A stretch of 64,000 nt of DNA from positions 89,454-153,453 of the forward strand of contig CANLXI010000017.1 of NCBI GenBank assembly GCA_947495035.1, written 5' to 3'. Source of the stretch: an uncultured Granulosicoccus sp. GTDB lineage: Bacteria > Pseudomonadota > Gammaproteobacteria > Granulosicoccales > Granulosicoccaceae. Of the stretch, positions 1 to 9,311 are shown in pieces (positions within the stretch are counted from its first letter, which is position 1; the number at the start of each line of letters is the position of its first letter). The notes beneath the pieces were generated by a model. It was given only the letters and a program-made list of their open reading frames with translations. It was not told where the DNA came from and did no database searches. The translations under genes were made by a program, and so were the position numbers.

Positions 1-1463
1 AGTCGTGCGTCTACGACCGCCATATCGTCTGTCCCCATCTTGCAGCTACCGGTCGGATGAAACACGGTTGTCGAATGATTGCGTACCCAATCCAGTGCCG
101 TATCATAGTCGTCCAGATCGAGCTCACGCGGTGGTCGGAACTCCTCGAAGATTTCTGCTGACAATGCGCGTTGACGGGCAATGTGGCGTGAGATGCGCAC
201 GCCTTCTACGGTCTTGCGGCAATCGTCTTCGGTGCTCAGATAGTTGGGTTGTATCCTGGGGGCGGTCATGGGGTCTGGTCCGTTCAGAGTGATTTCCCCC
301 TTGCTGGTCGGACGCAGAACACATACGGTTGCCGTGAACGCCGAAAAGGGATGAACGCCTTCAGCCGGGCTGTCGGCAGACCAGGGATTGATGTGAAACT
401 GGATATCCGGTGTCTTCAGATCGGGGGAACTGCGTAAAAACCCTGCCACCATGCTGGCACCCATGGTCATCGGGCCACTGCGGTTCAGCCCATAGCGTAT
501 GGCCGTCTTCATTTTCGCCAGAAGACTGCGAACCTCATCGTTGACAGTACCATGACGGGTCTTGAACGTAGTACGCGCCTGTAGATGGTCCTGCAGATTC
601 TTGCCGACACCGGATAATTCATGTTGCGGAACGATCCCCGCCCTGTTGAGCTGCTCTCCGTTACCAATGCCGGACAGCATCAGGATGTGCGGTGAACCGA
701 TGGTACCTGATGAAAGAACAACCTCCTGATTCGCCCTGATGGTACGAGTCTGGCCGGACGCATCGACAAGCTCAACGCCCACCGCACGGCGTCCTTCCAG
801 GATGACTCGACGCACCTGCGCTCGCGTGAGTATTTCCAGATTCGGACGTTTCTCAGCTGGTTTGAGATAGGCAACGGCGGTGCTGCATCGACGACCGTTG
901 CGAGTGGTCAACTGATAATAACCAACGCCTTCCTGTGTGCCTCCGTTGATATCGTCGTTGCCCGGGTATCCCGCCTCTTGCGCGGCCTTGAGCCAGGCAT
1001 CGCAGATCGGATGTGTGTAAAGAGGATCGGACACGCTCAATGGGCCATCGACGCCATGCAGCGCATCTTCGCCTCGTTCATTGTCCTCGGAACGTTTGAA
1101 ATAGGGCAGCACATCTTCCCAGGCCCAACCCGTGTTGCCCAGTTCCTGCCAGCGGTCGTAGTCCTCGGCCTGACCGCGTACATACAGTAAACCGTTCAGC
1201 GCCGAACTGCCTCCCAGAACCTTGCCGCGAGGCCAGTTGATGGCCTTGTCATTCAAACCGGGAACGGGGCTGGTCTTGTAGCACCAGTCGTAGCTCGGAT
1301 TGTTCATGGTCTTGAAATACCCGGCCGGAATGTGGATCCATGGGTAGGTATCTCGCCCACCTGCTTCGATCAGCAGAACCTTGTGTGTCGGGTTCTCGCT
1401 GAGTCTGTTGGCCAGCACGCAGCCCGATGAACCTGCGCCAACGATGATGAAATCCGGTTCCAT
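1..1463 (-). CDS. GMC-family FAD oxidoreductase, 3' end beyond the window
   Basis: Flavin-dependent alcohol/choline-type dehydrogenase of the glucose-methanol-choline (GMC) family; 487 codons are visible and the frame is still open at the left edge. The N-terminus carries the dinucleotide-binding motif GAGSSG (residues 9-14), and the GMC signature PRGKVLGGSS lies near residues 77-86. Close to the edge comes the substrate-domain motif HPTGSCKMG, whose His is the conserved active-site base; the second conserved His/Asn and the stop are missing. The start was taken at the only Met ahead of the FAD motif. It is followed upstream on the same strand by a beta-keto acid cleavage enzyme about 80 bp away, so the two may be co-transcribed in breakdown of an alcohol- or betaine-like compound. 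The substrate cannot be read from the sequence. Confidence 0.9.
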   Translation of the reverse strand, partial: MEPDFIIVGAGSSGCVLANRLSENPTHKVLLIEAGGRDTYPWIHIPAGYFKTMNNPSYDWCYKTSPVPGLNDKAINWPRGKVLGGSSALNGLLYVRGQAEDYDRWQELGNTGWAWEDVLPYFKRSEDNERGEDALHGVDGPLSVSDPLYTHPICDAWLKAAQEAGYPGNDDINGGTQEGVGYYQLTTRNGRRCSTAVAYLKPAEKRPNLEILTRAQVRRVILEGRRAVGVELVDASGQTRTIRANQEVVLSSGTIGSPHILMLSGIGNGEQLNRAGIVPQHELSGVGKNLQDHLQARTTFKTRHGTVNDEVRSLLAKMKTAIRYGLNRSGPMTMGASMVAGFLRSSPDLKTPDIQFHINPWSADSPAEGVHPFSAFTATVCVLRPTSKGEITLNGPDPMTAPRIQPNYLSTEDDCRKTVEGVRISRHIARQRALSAEIFEEFRPPRELDLDDYDTALDWVRNHSTTVFHPTGSCKMGTDDMAVVDAR

Positions 1464-1543
1464 GCAAGCTCCTGAAGCTAATGGATAAATTATGGAGTCC
1501 AGCCCCTGCGACGGGGTAAGGGCTGGACGATGGAATGCGGGAC

Positions 1544-2425
1544 TCAGAGCTGCCGCAGCCCCAGAATGTCACGAGCCTCTGCCGGCGTGGCCATCTCGCC
1601 GCCGAGTTTCTCGACGATGTCCACGCCTTTTTCAACCAGCTGAGCATTGCTCTTGCACAGTTCACCCTTGTCGATATACACCGTGTCTTCCATACCGATA
1701 CGCACATGGCCTCCCATGAGATAGGAGAGTGCGAGCATGCGGAAAGCATTCTTGCCGATACCGAATGCAGCCCATTCACTCTCGGCAGGTAATTGCGAAA
1801 CAAGATACGCCAGAGTCTGGTAATTGGCGGCAGAGCCGAAATTGATTCCCATGACAAACTGGAACATGGCAGGTGACTTGAGGATGCCCTTGGCCAGAAA
1901 ATCCTTGGCCATGTTCAGATCGCCGGAATCGAATATCTCGATCTCGGGTTTGGTGCCAGCCGCATTGGCAATGTCAGCCATGGTCTTGAGTGTGATCGGG
2001 GTATTGATGACTGTCCAGGTCTTGTTGACCATGGTGTTGAAATCCAGAGTGCAGATCTCCGGTTGCAGCTCCTTTACATGAGCCGAGCGCAACGCGGGGT
2101 GACACAGGGTAGTGCCCGGTCCTGCAATACTGGGATCTTCCTCGCTGGGCACGAAACGCTGCCCTTCACCGGTGGTCAGGTTGATGACCACGTCCGAGCC
2201 CGCATCCCGGATGCGATCGACAACTTCCTTGTACAAGGCGATATCCATCGAACCCTTTGCCGTCTCCGGATCGCGCACATGAATATGGGTGATCGCAGCG
2301 CCGGCCTTGCCTGCATCGATCGCTGCCTGCGCAATATCGGCCGGCTTGACCGGGAGATTTTCATTCTGCGAAGGCATGGTTCCGTTGCCGGTGACCGCAC
2401 AGGTCAGGATGGTTTTTCTAGTCAA
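1544..2425 (-). CDS. Beta-keto acid cleavage enzyme (BKACE, DUF849 family)
   Basis: A 293-residue TIM-barrel enzyme of the BKACE family, the usual length. Members condense a beta-keto acid with acetyl-CoA and release acetoacetate plus a shorter CoA ester, in lysine fermentation, carnitine breakdown and related pathways. The metal-binding HIHVRD motif is at residues 47-52, preceded by the typical TCAVTG start and followed by VINLTTGEG. It lies upstream of the GMC dehydrogenase on the same strand and is divergent from an SDR dehydrogenase. An oxidation-then-cleavage pathway, as in 3-dehydrocarnitine metabolism, is plausible, but the substrate is inferred only from neighbours. Confidence 0.88.
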   Translation of the reverse strand: MTRKTILTCAVTGNGTMPSQNENLPVKPADIAQAAIDAGKAGAAITHIHVRDPETAKGSMDIALYKEVVDRIRDAGSDVVINLTTGEGQRFVPSEEDPSIAGPGTTLCHPALRSAHVKELQPEICTLDFNTMVNKTWTVINTPITLKTMADIANAAGTKPEIEIFDSGDLNMAKDFLAKGILKSPAMFQFVMGINFGSAANYQTLAYLVSQLPAESEWAAFGIGKNAFRMLALSYLMGGHVRIGMEDTVYIDKGELCKSNAQLVEKGVDIVEKLGGEMATPAEARDILGLRQL

Positions 2426-2505
2426 GGCAGTAGTCCTTTCGGTTTGGCGCGGACCTGCCGGATTCTCCGGTAATGGCTCCGCGATGCGAGTGGATTTTCA
2501 ACAGT

Positions 2506-2530
2506 GTTATAAATATCTATTGTTATAAAC
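2506..2530. promoter_or_regulatory. Direct GTTATAAA repeats in the BKACE/SDR divergent promoter
   Basis: Two exact GTTATAAA octamers (2506-2513 and 2522-2529) are spaced 16 bp start to start in an AT-rich patch of otherwise GC-rich DNA, between two divergent catabolic genes and close to a GntR-type regulator gene. They are a candidate operator or promoter core. They resemble, but do not match exactly, the GTTATAAC-containing sites at 35199 and 58546. Confidence 0.35.
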
Positions 2531-2641
2531 TACTATATGTTTTAATGTTGGTCAAGCAATTCGGCGTAGAGTCGTCGGATTGTCACTACCCAGAGCAAGT
2601 TGCCTCGGCAGCTCGTTCAACATCGAAAACAGGAGACAGTA

Positions 2642-3406
2642 ATGGACAGGCAAAGTGGCAAGACACGTACGGCACTGGTGACCGGTGGTGCGTCAGGCAT
2701 AGGGTTGGCCAGTGTGACCCTGCTGGCGCAGCAGGGTATTCGGGTTGCCATGAATCATCTGGACGAGGACGCACAAGGTCCCGAACAGATCGAGCGTCTT
2801 CGGTCGCAGGGTCTGGATGTCATTGGCGCACCAGGCAATGTCTCGATTCCCGGTAGTGCAGAATCCATGGTGAAAACTGCCATAAAGGATCTTGGCGGAC
2901 TGGATTACCTGGTCAACAATGCCGGCATTTCGGGCACCCGTGATCCTATCCCTGCATCAGAACTGGACCGGATTGACGAGGATCTCTGGATGGCGCTGCT
3001 CAACACCAATCTGATCGGTGTTTTTCGGTGCTCCAAGGTCGCTGCCGCCGCGCTGCGCGATTCGGGTGGTGCCATTGTCAACACGGCGTCTACCGCTGGC
3101 ATGGGGTTGCAGGGTAGTAGTACTCCCTATGCGGCCAGCAAGGCGGGCGTAGTCAGTGTCACCCGATCGCTTGCACGTGGACTCGCTCCCGATGTTCGGG
3201 TAAACGCGGTCGCGCCGGGACAGGTCGCGACTCCCTGGACGAAGGACTGGCCGGCCGAACGTAAACAAGCCGCTCTGAACAAGATGCTGATCAAACGGCA
3301 CGTCCAGGCGGAAGACGTAGCACAGACCATTGTCTACCTGCTGACCGGGGCGCCGATGATCACGGGGCAGACCATCGTGATCGATGGTGGGATGACGGTT
3401 TCCTGA
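2642..3406 (+). CDS. Short-chain dehydrogenase/reductase (SDR)
   Basis: A 254-residue classical SDR, a cytosolic NAD(P)-dependent oxidoreductase. The cofactor motif TGGASGIG is at residues 14-21 and NNAG follows mid-protein. The catalytic Tyr163-x3-Lys167 sits in YAASK, with the Ser in the preceding VNTAST strand. I placed the start at 2642 because AGGAGA lies 6 nt ahead; an upstream in-frame ATG at 2600 lacks both a ribosome site and conserved sequence. The gene is divergent from the BKACE and convergent with a GntR regulator, so it probably oxidises a hydroxy-acid intermediate of the same pathway. Confidence 0.9.
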   Translation: MDRQSGKTRTALVTGGASGIGLASVTLLAQQGIRVAMNHLDEDAQGPEQIERLRSQGLDVIGAPGNVSIPGSAESMVKTAIKDLGGLDYLVNNAGISGTRDPIPASELDRIDEDLWMALLNTNLIGVFRCSKVAAAALRDSGGAIVNTASTAGMGLQGSSTPYAASKAGVVSVTRSLARGLAPDVRVNAVAPGQVATPWTKDWPAERKQAALNKMLIKRHVQAEDVAQTIVYLLTGAPMITGQTIVIDGGMTVS

Positions 3407-3422
3407 GCAACTCGGGCATTAT

Positions 3423-4130
3423 TCAGAGAAAGTCGATGCGGAACTCCAGCGCATCGCCTGCATAGATGAGATCGCCGAGGTAGATCAGCTCATCCTTGTC
3501 GTTCTTCACGGTACGAACCACCTTGAATACCGGAGAATTCACATCGACCTGCAATCCTTCGGCTATCTCCAGATCCGCTGCGGACAGCGCCACAGTCTGT
3601 GTCGCTGAGCCCAGCGTTATGCCGAGCTTCTTCAAGGTGGGAACAATGAGTTCCTTGTCGAATTTTCCGGGCGCACTGTCATAGATATCCATTCTCAGTT
3701 GTACATCAAGCATGCAGAAGGGTTTGCCGCCCAGTTCGTGACGGCGCTTCAGGCGCTTGAAGGCTGTACCTTCTATCAGGACTTCAGCCTCGGAGGCGGA
3801 ATCGGTGGTCAGGACAACTTCCAGCGGCATATCACCACCTGACAACTGGGAGAGATCGGATTTGACAGAAAATACCCGGCGCGGTTTGATTTCGACATCC
3901 TTGACGAATGTGCCTCGGCCCGAGGATCGTTCGATCAGTCCTTCGGCATGCAGCGTGTTCATTGCCTGACGAACTGTCAGGCTGGTCACGCCAAAGACCT
4001 CGGCCAACTCTGCCAGTGAGGGGAGCTTGTCACCGCTCTTCAAGTCACCGCTGTTGATACGGTTTCGCAGCAGTGCGGCAACTTCGACATGAAGTGGTAC
4101 GTTTGCCCGACGATTGGATTGCAGTGACAC
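3423..4130 (-). CDS. GntR-family transcriptional regulator with UTRA domain (HutC type)
   Basis: A 235-residue repressor-type protein. Residues about 10-75 form a winged helix typical of GntR (TVRQAMNTLHAEGLIERSSG region, ending in GRGTF). The remainder is a UTRA ligand-binding domain related to chorismate lyase, ending in DALEFRIDFL. It is convergent with the SDR and near the BKACE gene, so it probably senses an intermediate of that catabolic set. The repeats at 2506-2530 are a candidate target. Confidence 0.87.
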   Translation of the reverse strand: MSLQSNRRANVPLHVEVAALLRNRINSGDLKSGDKLPSLAELAEVFGVTSLTVRQAMNTLHAEGLIERSSGRGTFVKDVEIKPRRVFSVKSDLSQLSGGDMPLEVVLTTDSASEAEVLIEGTAFKRLKRRHELGGKPFCMLDVQLRMDIYDSAPGKFDKELIVPTLKKLGITLGSATQTVALSAADLEIAEGLQVDVNSPVFKVVRTVKNDKDELIYLGDLIYAGDALEFRIDFL

Positions 4131-4317
4131 AGGGTTGACCTTCCATTAGTGAAAACTAGAAAACGTATAGCCACGAAACGTGTTGACTTCATGTCATTGT
4201 CGGTGTTGCGACAGGCGGCGTCTGGTCGCAGCGCTTGATCTCGGCAGCGAGAGGTGGATGATGTTTCTGCGGGTCATCGTGTGACGATCCCCAGATCTCG
4301 AGTTGCTTTCCATGAGC

Positions 4318-4848
4318 TCATTCCTGAACTGTCAATTCCGCTTTGAATCGTTTCCAGTTCATTACATAGTTTTCTGCAGATTTACGCAACTGGGCGAGAC
4401 CCTCCTCGGAAAGGGGGCGTACTATCTTGGCTGGAGAGCCCATGACCAGAGATCCGTCCGGAATTTCCTTGCCTTCGGTCACCAGTGCACCGGCCCCGAT
4501 CAGGCACTGCTTGCCGATTTTTGCGCCATTGAGTACGGTGGCGCCCATGCCGATCAGTGTGCCATCACCAATGGTGCAACCGTGGACGATGGCCCGATGG
4601 CCTATCGTCACGCCTGCACCAATCGTGGCAGGAAACCCTGGATCGGCATGGATCATGACGTGTTCCTGAATGTTCGTGCCATCTCCGATGAGCAAGGGTT
4701 CTTTGTCACCCCGCAGTACGGCGCCAAACCAGATGCCGACATCACGGCCCAGGTGCACATCACCGATGACATGTGCGCCGGGAGCGATCCAGTAGGTACC
4801 TGGACCTGCCGATTTGACCGACATATCGCCAAGAGAGTAAAGAGGCAT
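4318..4848 (-). CDS. Gamma-class carbonic anhydrase-like protein (left-handed beta-helix)
   Basis: A 176-residue hexapeptide-repeat protein of the YrdA/PaaY/CaiE group. Repeats such as IGDGTNI and IGAGVTIGH build a left-handed beta-helix that trimerises. The three metal-ligand histidines are visible in MIHAD, IGH and IVHGC, so a zinc site is likely, although many family members show weak or no carbonic anhydrase activity. I start at Met 4848, because the upstream in-frame extension to 5022 does not resemble the family and an AGGT ribosome site precedes 4848. It appears monocistronic. Confidence 0.85.
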   Translation of the reverse strand: MPLYSLGDMSVKSAGPGTYWIAPGAHVIGDVHLGRDVGIWFGAVLRGDKEPLLIGDGTNIQEHVMIHADPGFPATIGAGVTIGHRAIVHGCTIGDGTLIGMGATVLNGAKIGKQCLIGAGALVTEGKEIPDGSLVMGSPAKIVRPLSEEGLAQLRKSAENYVMNWKRFKAELTVQE

Positions 4849-5359
4849 GTTGTGTTTACCTGTTGTCGTGTTGAAGTTTCCGGACCGGTCGGTTACTTGT
4901 TGATAGCGGAAGGGTGGCAAGTGGTGCCTGCCCGGCCGCGGATGTACAAGCGATAGCGGACGCTCGGCGAAGTGAACTGTCTGGACATTTTCGGCGCGAG
5001 ATCCGACCTGAACAATTCGCAAATCCGTGGCTGATTCTATACTATAAAATATATATACATATATATCAATTTATAGTTGATTGTCACTTGCGCACTCCGG
5101 ATGATTTCGCGCGATGCTCCCTTTCGCGACCTGCAGCTTCCGCAAAGCTGTGTCTTCATCTTCTTGTTGCTATGGCTTGATGCAGGTAACGCGGACAGCA
5201 TTTGATGGTTGGGTGCCATGAAGAGTAGGATGAATGCAGCGTCTTCATTGGCTGGAGTAGAGTGCAGTCCATCCTGTGAGTGTCGCTATCGTCTCGTGTC
5301 AACGGCGTGGCCGAACGGCTGTCGCGCCGCCACGAAAGCAACCGGAGACACCGTCAACA
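4849..5359. other. Intergenic stretch with AT-rich core
   Basis: About 510 bp with no convincing gene. Its only notable feature is an AT-rich block at about 5035-5085 made of alternating TATA steps, which stands out against the GC-rich surroundings and probably contains promoter elements for the flanking genes. Confidence 0.4.
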
Positions 5360-5665
5360 ATGAACAACGACAACGCGGCTGATAGGCCGAATCCAGTGAC
5401 GCAGATGAACGAAGAGGAGGTGGAGGGGCGCCTCAGTGCGCATCGCTACATCCTGTCGCATCTGTTGGCGAAACTGTCCCCAGAGCCCGGGCAGCAGAAA
5501 GGCCTGATCGACTGGCTCGACGAACGCGCCAGTGTCAACGATGGTGAAGAAGATCCGGGGGCTGTCATCGTGCAAGGCTATGCCGAGCAGCAGGCCAGGG
5601 CGGATGAATTCAGAATCATCGCGGAAGACCTGCGCAGACTGACGACACAGAACGGTCAGAAATAG
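5360..5665 (+). CDS. Small acidic hypothetical protein
   Basis: A 101-residue protein with no family I recognise. It is acidic and predicted to be mostly helical, without a signal peptide or membrane segment. The start at 5360 follows a GGAGA about 11 nt upstream; an upstream in-frame start at 5276 gives a low-complexity basic extension typical of non-coding sequence. It ends 14 bp before a VOC protein on the same strand, so the two are probably co-transcribed. Confidence 0.65.
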   Translation: MNNDNAADRPNPVTQMNEEEVEGRLSAHRYILSHLLAKLSPEPGQQKGLIDWLDERASVNDGEEDPGAVIVQGYAEQQARADEFRIIAEDLRRLTTQNGQK

Positions 5666-5679
5666 AGGGTTGCAAGGCG

Positions 5680-6066
5680 ATGAAGACACGACTCGACCCC
5701 ATCATTGCGGTGCGCGATGTCGGCGTCAGCCGCGACTGGTATCGGTCCGTATTTGCCTGGCAGAGCCGACATGACGGTGATGAATTCGCGGTGATGGCCG
5801 ACAGGCAGGGTGAGATTCAACTCTGCCTGCATCGCTGGGGAGCGCATGATCATCCGACGATGATGCAAGCCGACATCAGCCCGGGCAATGGTCTGATTCT
5901 GTACGTCTGTACCGGAGACCTGCAGGATACTCATGATCGCGTGATCACACTGGGCTTTCCAATGGAAGCGGATCTGGCACAGAATCCGAATTCAGGGCAG
6001 CAGGAGTTCGCACTGCGCGATCCGGATGGGTATTACCTGATTGTGTCAGCGTTTCATGCTTACTGA
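5680..6066 (+). CDS. VOC (glyoxalase/bleomycin resistance) family protein
   Basis: A 128-residue single vicinal-oxygen-chelate domain: an N-terminal strand with PIIAVRDVGVSRDWYRSVF and a C-terminal half ending in the typical REFALRDPDGY-like pattern (here QEFALRDPDGYYLIVS). Members bind a metal and act as isomerases, dioxygenases or resistance proteins. A substrate cannot be assigned. It shares a transcript with the preceding small gene. Confidence 0.85.
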   Translation: MKTRLDPIIAVRDVGVSRDWYRSVFAWQSRHDGDEFAVMADRQGEIQLCLHRWGAHDHPTMMQADISPGNGLILYVCTGDLQDTHDRVITLGFPMEADLAQNPNSGQQEFALRDPDGYYLIVSAFHAY

Positions 6067-6089
6067 GCGAGCTATATATCGCTTGCTGC

Positions 6090-7082
6090 TCAGAGCTTTC
6101 GCAGATGCACGGCATCAATGGCGTGCGTTGGTCCCTTGTGCAGAATCAGTTTTGCCCGATACTTGGTCGGTTCGATGTTCTCGTGCAGGTTTACCTGGTT
6201 GATCGTGCGCCAGATACGATTGGCGGTCTCGATGGCCTCGTCTTCCCCCAGTTTTGCATAGTCCCTGAAATACGCATCGGGCCGGTTGAATACCGTTGTA
6301 CGCAGTTTCAGGAAGCGCTTCACATACCATTGCCGAATGACATCCAGATCGGCATCGATATAGATGGAAAAGTCGAAGTAATCGGAGACGAACACCTGCG
6401 GTTCGCCGGGAGTCAGTTTGCCACTTTGCAGCACATTGAGGCCTTCGACAATCAGTATGTCCGGCTGGTCGACCAGAATGTGTTCATCCTTGACGCGATC
6501 GTAGAGTCGGTGCGAATAGATGGGGGCGCGCAGATTGCCACGGCCGCTCTTGATTGCGGTGAGGAAGTCGAGCAGGGCGGCGCGATCGAAACTCTCCGGG
6601 AAGCCCTTGCGATGCATCAACTGACGCTTTTCGAGCTCGGCAGTGGGGTACAGAAAACCATCGGTGGAGATCAGATCGACCTTGGGATGCTCGGGCCATC
6701 GTGCCAGCAGCGTTTGCAGGACTCGGGCCACCGTACTCTTGCCCACGGCGACCGACCCCGCGATACCGATGATGAACGGAACCTTCTCGGTATTGGTTCC
6801 CATGAATTGCTGCGTACCCTCGTTGAGTGTCTGAATGGAGGCCACGTAGAAACTCAGCAGACGAGACAGGGGCAGATAGACCTGAGCGACTTCATCGAGA
6901 GAAACTCGCTCGTTCATGCCGCGCAGCTCCGTCAACTCCTCTTCGGTCAGGGGCAACGGCGTATTCTCGCGCAGTCGGGCCCACTCGGTGACCGAGAAAC
7001 TGCGATAAGGCGACAGGCGATCCTTATCCGGGTCGTTATCGGGCATGGGCTCGGCAAGGGCTGGCAATTGAACGGTGGCCAT
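6090..7082 (-). CDS. coaA: Pantothenate kinase, type I
   Basis: A 330-residue cytosolic kinase that phosphorylates pantothenate, the first committed step of coenzyme A synthesis. It is a P-loop protein with Walker A GSVAVGKS at residues 109-116, followed by the STDGFLYP and RKGFPESFD segments diagnostic of bacterial type I CoaA. Length matches the family (about 315-330). The start at 7082 gives a complete N-terminal region (YRSFSVTEWARLR). It is convergent with the VOC gene and not obviously in an operon. This is the one clear housekeeping gene in the window. Confidence 0.96.
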   Translation of the reverse strand: MATVQLPALAEPMPDNDPDKDRLSPYRSFSVTEWARLRENTPLPLTEEELTELRGMNERVSLDEVAQVYLPLSRLLSFYVASIQTLNEGTQQFMGTNTEKVPFIIGIAGSVAVGKSTVARVLQTLLARWPEHPKVDLISTDGFLYPTAELEKRQLMHRKGFPESFDRAALLDFLTAIKSGRGNLRAPIYSHRLYDRVKDEHILVDQPDILIVEGLNVLQSGKLTPGEPQVFVSDYFDFSIYIDADLDVIRQWYVKRFLKLRTTVFNRPDAYFRDYAKLGEDEAIETANRIWRTINQVNLHENIEPTKYRAKLILHKGPTHAIDAVHLRKL

Positions 7083-7155
7083 TGTCGCTGGAATCGCCAG
7101 GTCGAGTCAATCTGCTGGCAGTGCCGGTAATCCGGGGCGACGTGGTATCAATCGC

Positions 7156-8184
7156 TCAGGTACTTTGCCGTTCGATGATTTCGAAGCCCATGTCACAGTG
7201 GCGGGAAGGGGCAGCTTCGCCGCTTTTCTGTCCATCCAGATCGGCCAGCACCATGCTCGCAGCGCGGGAGCCGATATCGTGTGCTCGCAAGCGCACGGTG
7301 GTCAGTGGCACAGGCAGGTGTTCGGACAGGCTCAGATCGCCAAAACCGGCCAAAGCAACATCGTCCGGCACCGAATAGCCATGAGACAGGCAGGCCATCA
7401 TGGCGCCGTGTGCAGGTATCTCTGCCTGAAAGAAGATGGCTTCGGGTTTCGTGCTGCTGCTCATCAGCTGCAATAATGCATCCCTGCCACTGGCAATGGT
7501 TGTCGGATTGGGCACTGACACCACATGCTCGGGGGCAACGCTGGCACCTGCCTCGGTCATGGCGGCCAGAAAGCCGTCTCGCCGGTCAGTCGCCTGATCA
7601 TTGTTTTCGAACGCACCGCCCACCATGGCGATTCGGCGGTAACCTCGGGATAACAGATAGCGGGTCATGGCTTCGGATGCCTGGAAGTTGTCATAGCCGA
7701 CACACATGTCGATGGCATCCGGTCTGAGGTTCCAGGTCTCTACCACCGGGCCGTCGAAGCGCAACAACAGTTCCCGGCAGGCATCGGAATGCGTGAAACC
7801 GGTAACGATGATGGCGTCGGCCTGTCTTGCCATGAAGGTCTTGATGACCTCGAACTCATCATCCACCGAGCGGTTGCTGACACCGAGCAGCATCTGGCGA
7901 TCGTGCTGGCGCAATTCTGATGCCGCCCCCTGGGCGAAGTCGGCGAACAGGGAACTGGCCAGAATGGGCACTACCACGCCGACCATGCCGGAGCGCTGCG
8001 AGACCAGGGAGCGTGCCGTCAGATTGGGCAGGTAGCCGATCTCGTTGATGGTACGCATGACCTTCTCACGCGTCTGTGGCTGCACGAGTTCCGGTTGGCG
8101 CAAGGCTCTGGATACGGTGATCAGGGACAAGCCAGAGGCCTTGGCTACATCTCGGAGTGTGACGTTCCGATGACTGGACTTCAT
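7156..8184 (-). CDS. LacI-family transcriptional repressor (first of two paralogues)
   Basis: A 342-residue LacI/GalR regulator of the gluconate-repressor type. An N-terminal helix-turn-helix (TLRDVAKASGLSLITVSRAL) and hinge are followed by a periplasmic-binding-protein-like effector domain (MVGVVVPILASSLFADFAQG). I use Met 8184, just before the helix-turn-helix, rather than the upstream in-frame Met. The DNA-recognition helix is nearly identical to that of the second LacI gene at 10394-11413, so the two may bind similar operators. It is separated by about 190 bp from the lactonase gene upstream. Confidence 0.93.
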   Translation of the reverse strand: MKSSHRNVTLRDVAKASGLSLITVSRALRQPELVQPQTREKVMRTINEIGYLPNLTARSLVSQRSGMVGVVVPILASSLFADFAQGAASELRQHDRQMLLGVSNRSVDDEFEVIKTFMARQADAIIVTGFTHSDACRELLLRFDGPVVETWNLRPDAIDMCVGYDNFQASEAMTRYLLSRGYRRIAMVGGAFENNDQATDRRDGFLAAMTEAGASVAPEHVVSVPNPTTIASGRDALLQLMSSSTKPEAIFFQAEIPAHGAMMACLSHGYSVPDDVALAGFGDLSLSEHLPVPLTTVRLRAHDIGSRAASMVLADLDGQKSGEAAPSRHCDMGFEIIERQST

Positions 8185-8378
8185 GTGATGCAGAACACGC
8201 GAACTTCCTTGGCAGGATCGATAGTGCAAACAGCATATCATGACGACCCTGATGCAGCGATATCAACGACATACGAGTCTCTCGTCACAATTCGCCTCCA
8301 CCCGCTGCGGATTGTGGAACCGCGCCGCGCGGGTGGATGGGCGACATCCTGCGGTGCTGGGCGACAAATCCTGCCTCC

Positions 8379-9311
8379 TCAGACCAGGCGGTAAACCCGT
8401 CTGGCTGCGTCCGAAAAGATCTGTCCAAGCTCATTGGCGGAACACTCGGCCAATATCTGCTGCAATTGCGACATCTGCCGGACCAACGAGCAATTGACCG
8501 TTTCGATTGGCAGGTTCGAGCCATACAGGATCCTCTCGGCCCCGATGGTGTCGAGCAAGTGGCGAACGTATGGTTGAACCACCGCCGGTTCCCAGTTCCT
8601 GTCCACAGTCCACAGTCCGGACAACTTCACATGAACATTGGGCAGGTCGGCGAGCAGGTCGATTCCCGTTTTCCAGGCTTGCGCGTTGCCGGGCTCGTCC
8701 GGTTCCAGTGTGCCAAAATGATCAACGACGATAAGCTGCCCGGGATGTGCCCTGGCCAGTGCGGCCAGTTCGTCGAACTGTTCAGGCACCACAACCACTT
8801 CCAGACATAGCCCATTGGCTTCCAGTATCGACAGAGAGCGACGAAACCCGGCGTCGGCCATGACGCCCGCTTGCGACGCCACACGCCAGCGCCCCTGCCT
8901 GTCCCAGGCAACGGGCGTTCGGATGCCACGCAGGGCAGGGCACTCCAGGTGGCGTGCAATCAGCTCCGGAGCCGTCGGATCAAGCAGCTCGGCCTCTCCC
9001 ACGATTGCCGATGGCCAGCCGGTCCGGGCTTGCAGTTGCTGCAACCAGCGGGTTTCCTCTGCCGGGTCTTCGGCCCCGCAATTGGCCTGGACATGTACGC
9101 TTGCCGACAGTGCAAGGCCCGAGAATTCGTCGAGATAGTGCACGGGCAGGAAATCGCGGCGCAGGCTCTCCTTGCTGCCAAAGCGACCCGGGCTGGCATC
9201 GGGCGCCAGCCAGTGAAAGGGGAAGCGGTCAAGCTGCAGGAAATGGTGATGCGCATCGACGATGTCGATGCCTTGCAGAAAGCCTGTGCCGGGAAGTTGA
9301 GGCTCAGCCAT
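8379..9311 (-). CDS. TIM-barrel amidohydrolase, probable sugar lactonase (COG3618 type)
   Basis: A 310-residue metal-dependent hydrolase of the amidohydrolase_2/COG3618 group, which includes L-fuconolactonase and L-rhamnono-lactonase. The metal-binding start DAHHHF follows the first strand. VVVDHFG and LYGSNLP occupy the positions of the conserved His and C-terminal acidic regions. The start at 9311 overlaps the stop of the upstream dehydrogenase gene by 8 nt, indicating translational coupling. In context it would open the lactone made by the adjacent dehydrogenase to the sugar acid. The exact sugar is inferred. Confidence 0.85.
   Translation of the reverse strand: MAEPQLPGTGFLQGIDIVDAHHHFLQLDRFPFHWLAPDASPGRFGSKESLRRDFLPVHYLDEFSGLALSASVHVQANCGAEDPAEETRWLQQLQARTGWPSAIVGEAELLDPTAPELIARHLECPALRGIRTPVAWDRQGRWRVASQAGVMADAGFRRSLSILEANGLCLEVVVVPEQFDELAALARAHPGQLIVVDHFGTLEPDEPGNAQAWKTGIDLLADLPNVHVKLSGLWTVDRNWEPAVVQPYVRHLLDTIGAERILYGSNLPIETVNCSLVRQMSQLQQILAECSANELGQIFSDAARRVYRLV

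Noticed and set aside
6105..7130. Long plus-strand frame opposite pantothenate kinase
   Set aside because: It is the antisense shadow of coaA, whose protein is unambiguous.
8273..8285. ACGAG-TCT-CTCGT as an operator for the first LacI gene
   Set aside because: Five-bp arms are too short to stand out, and the sequence lacks the CG-centred framework of the sites at 11502 and 11543.
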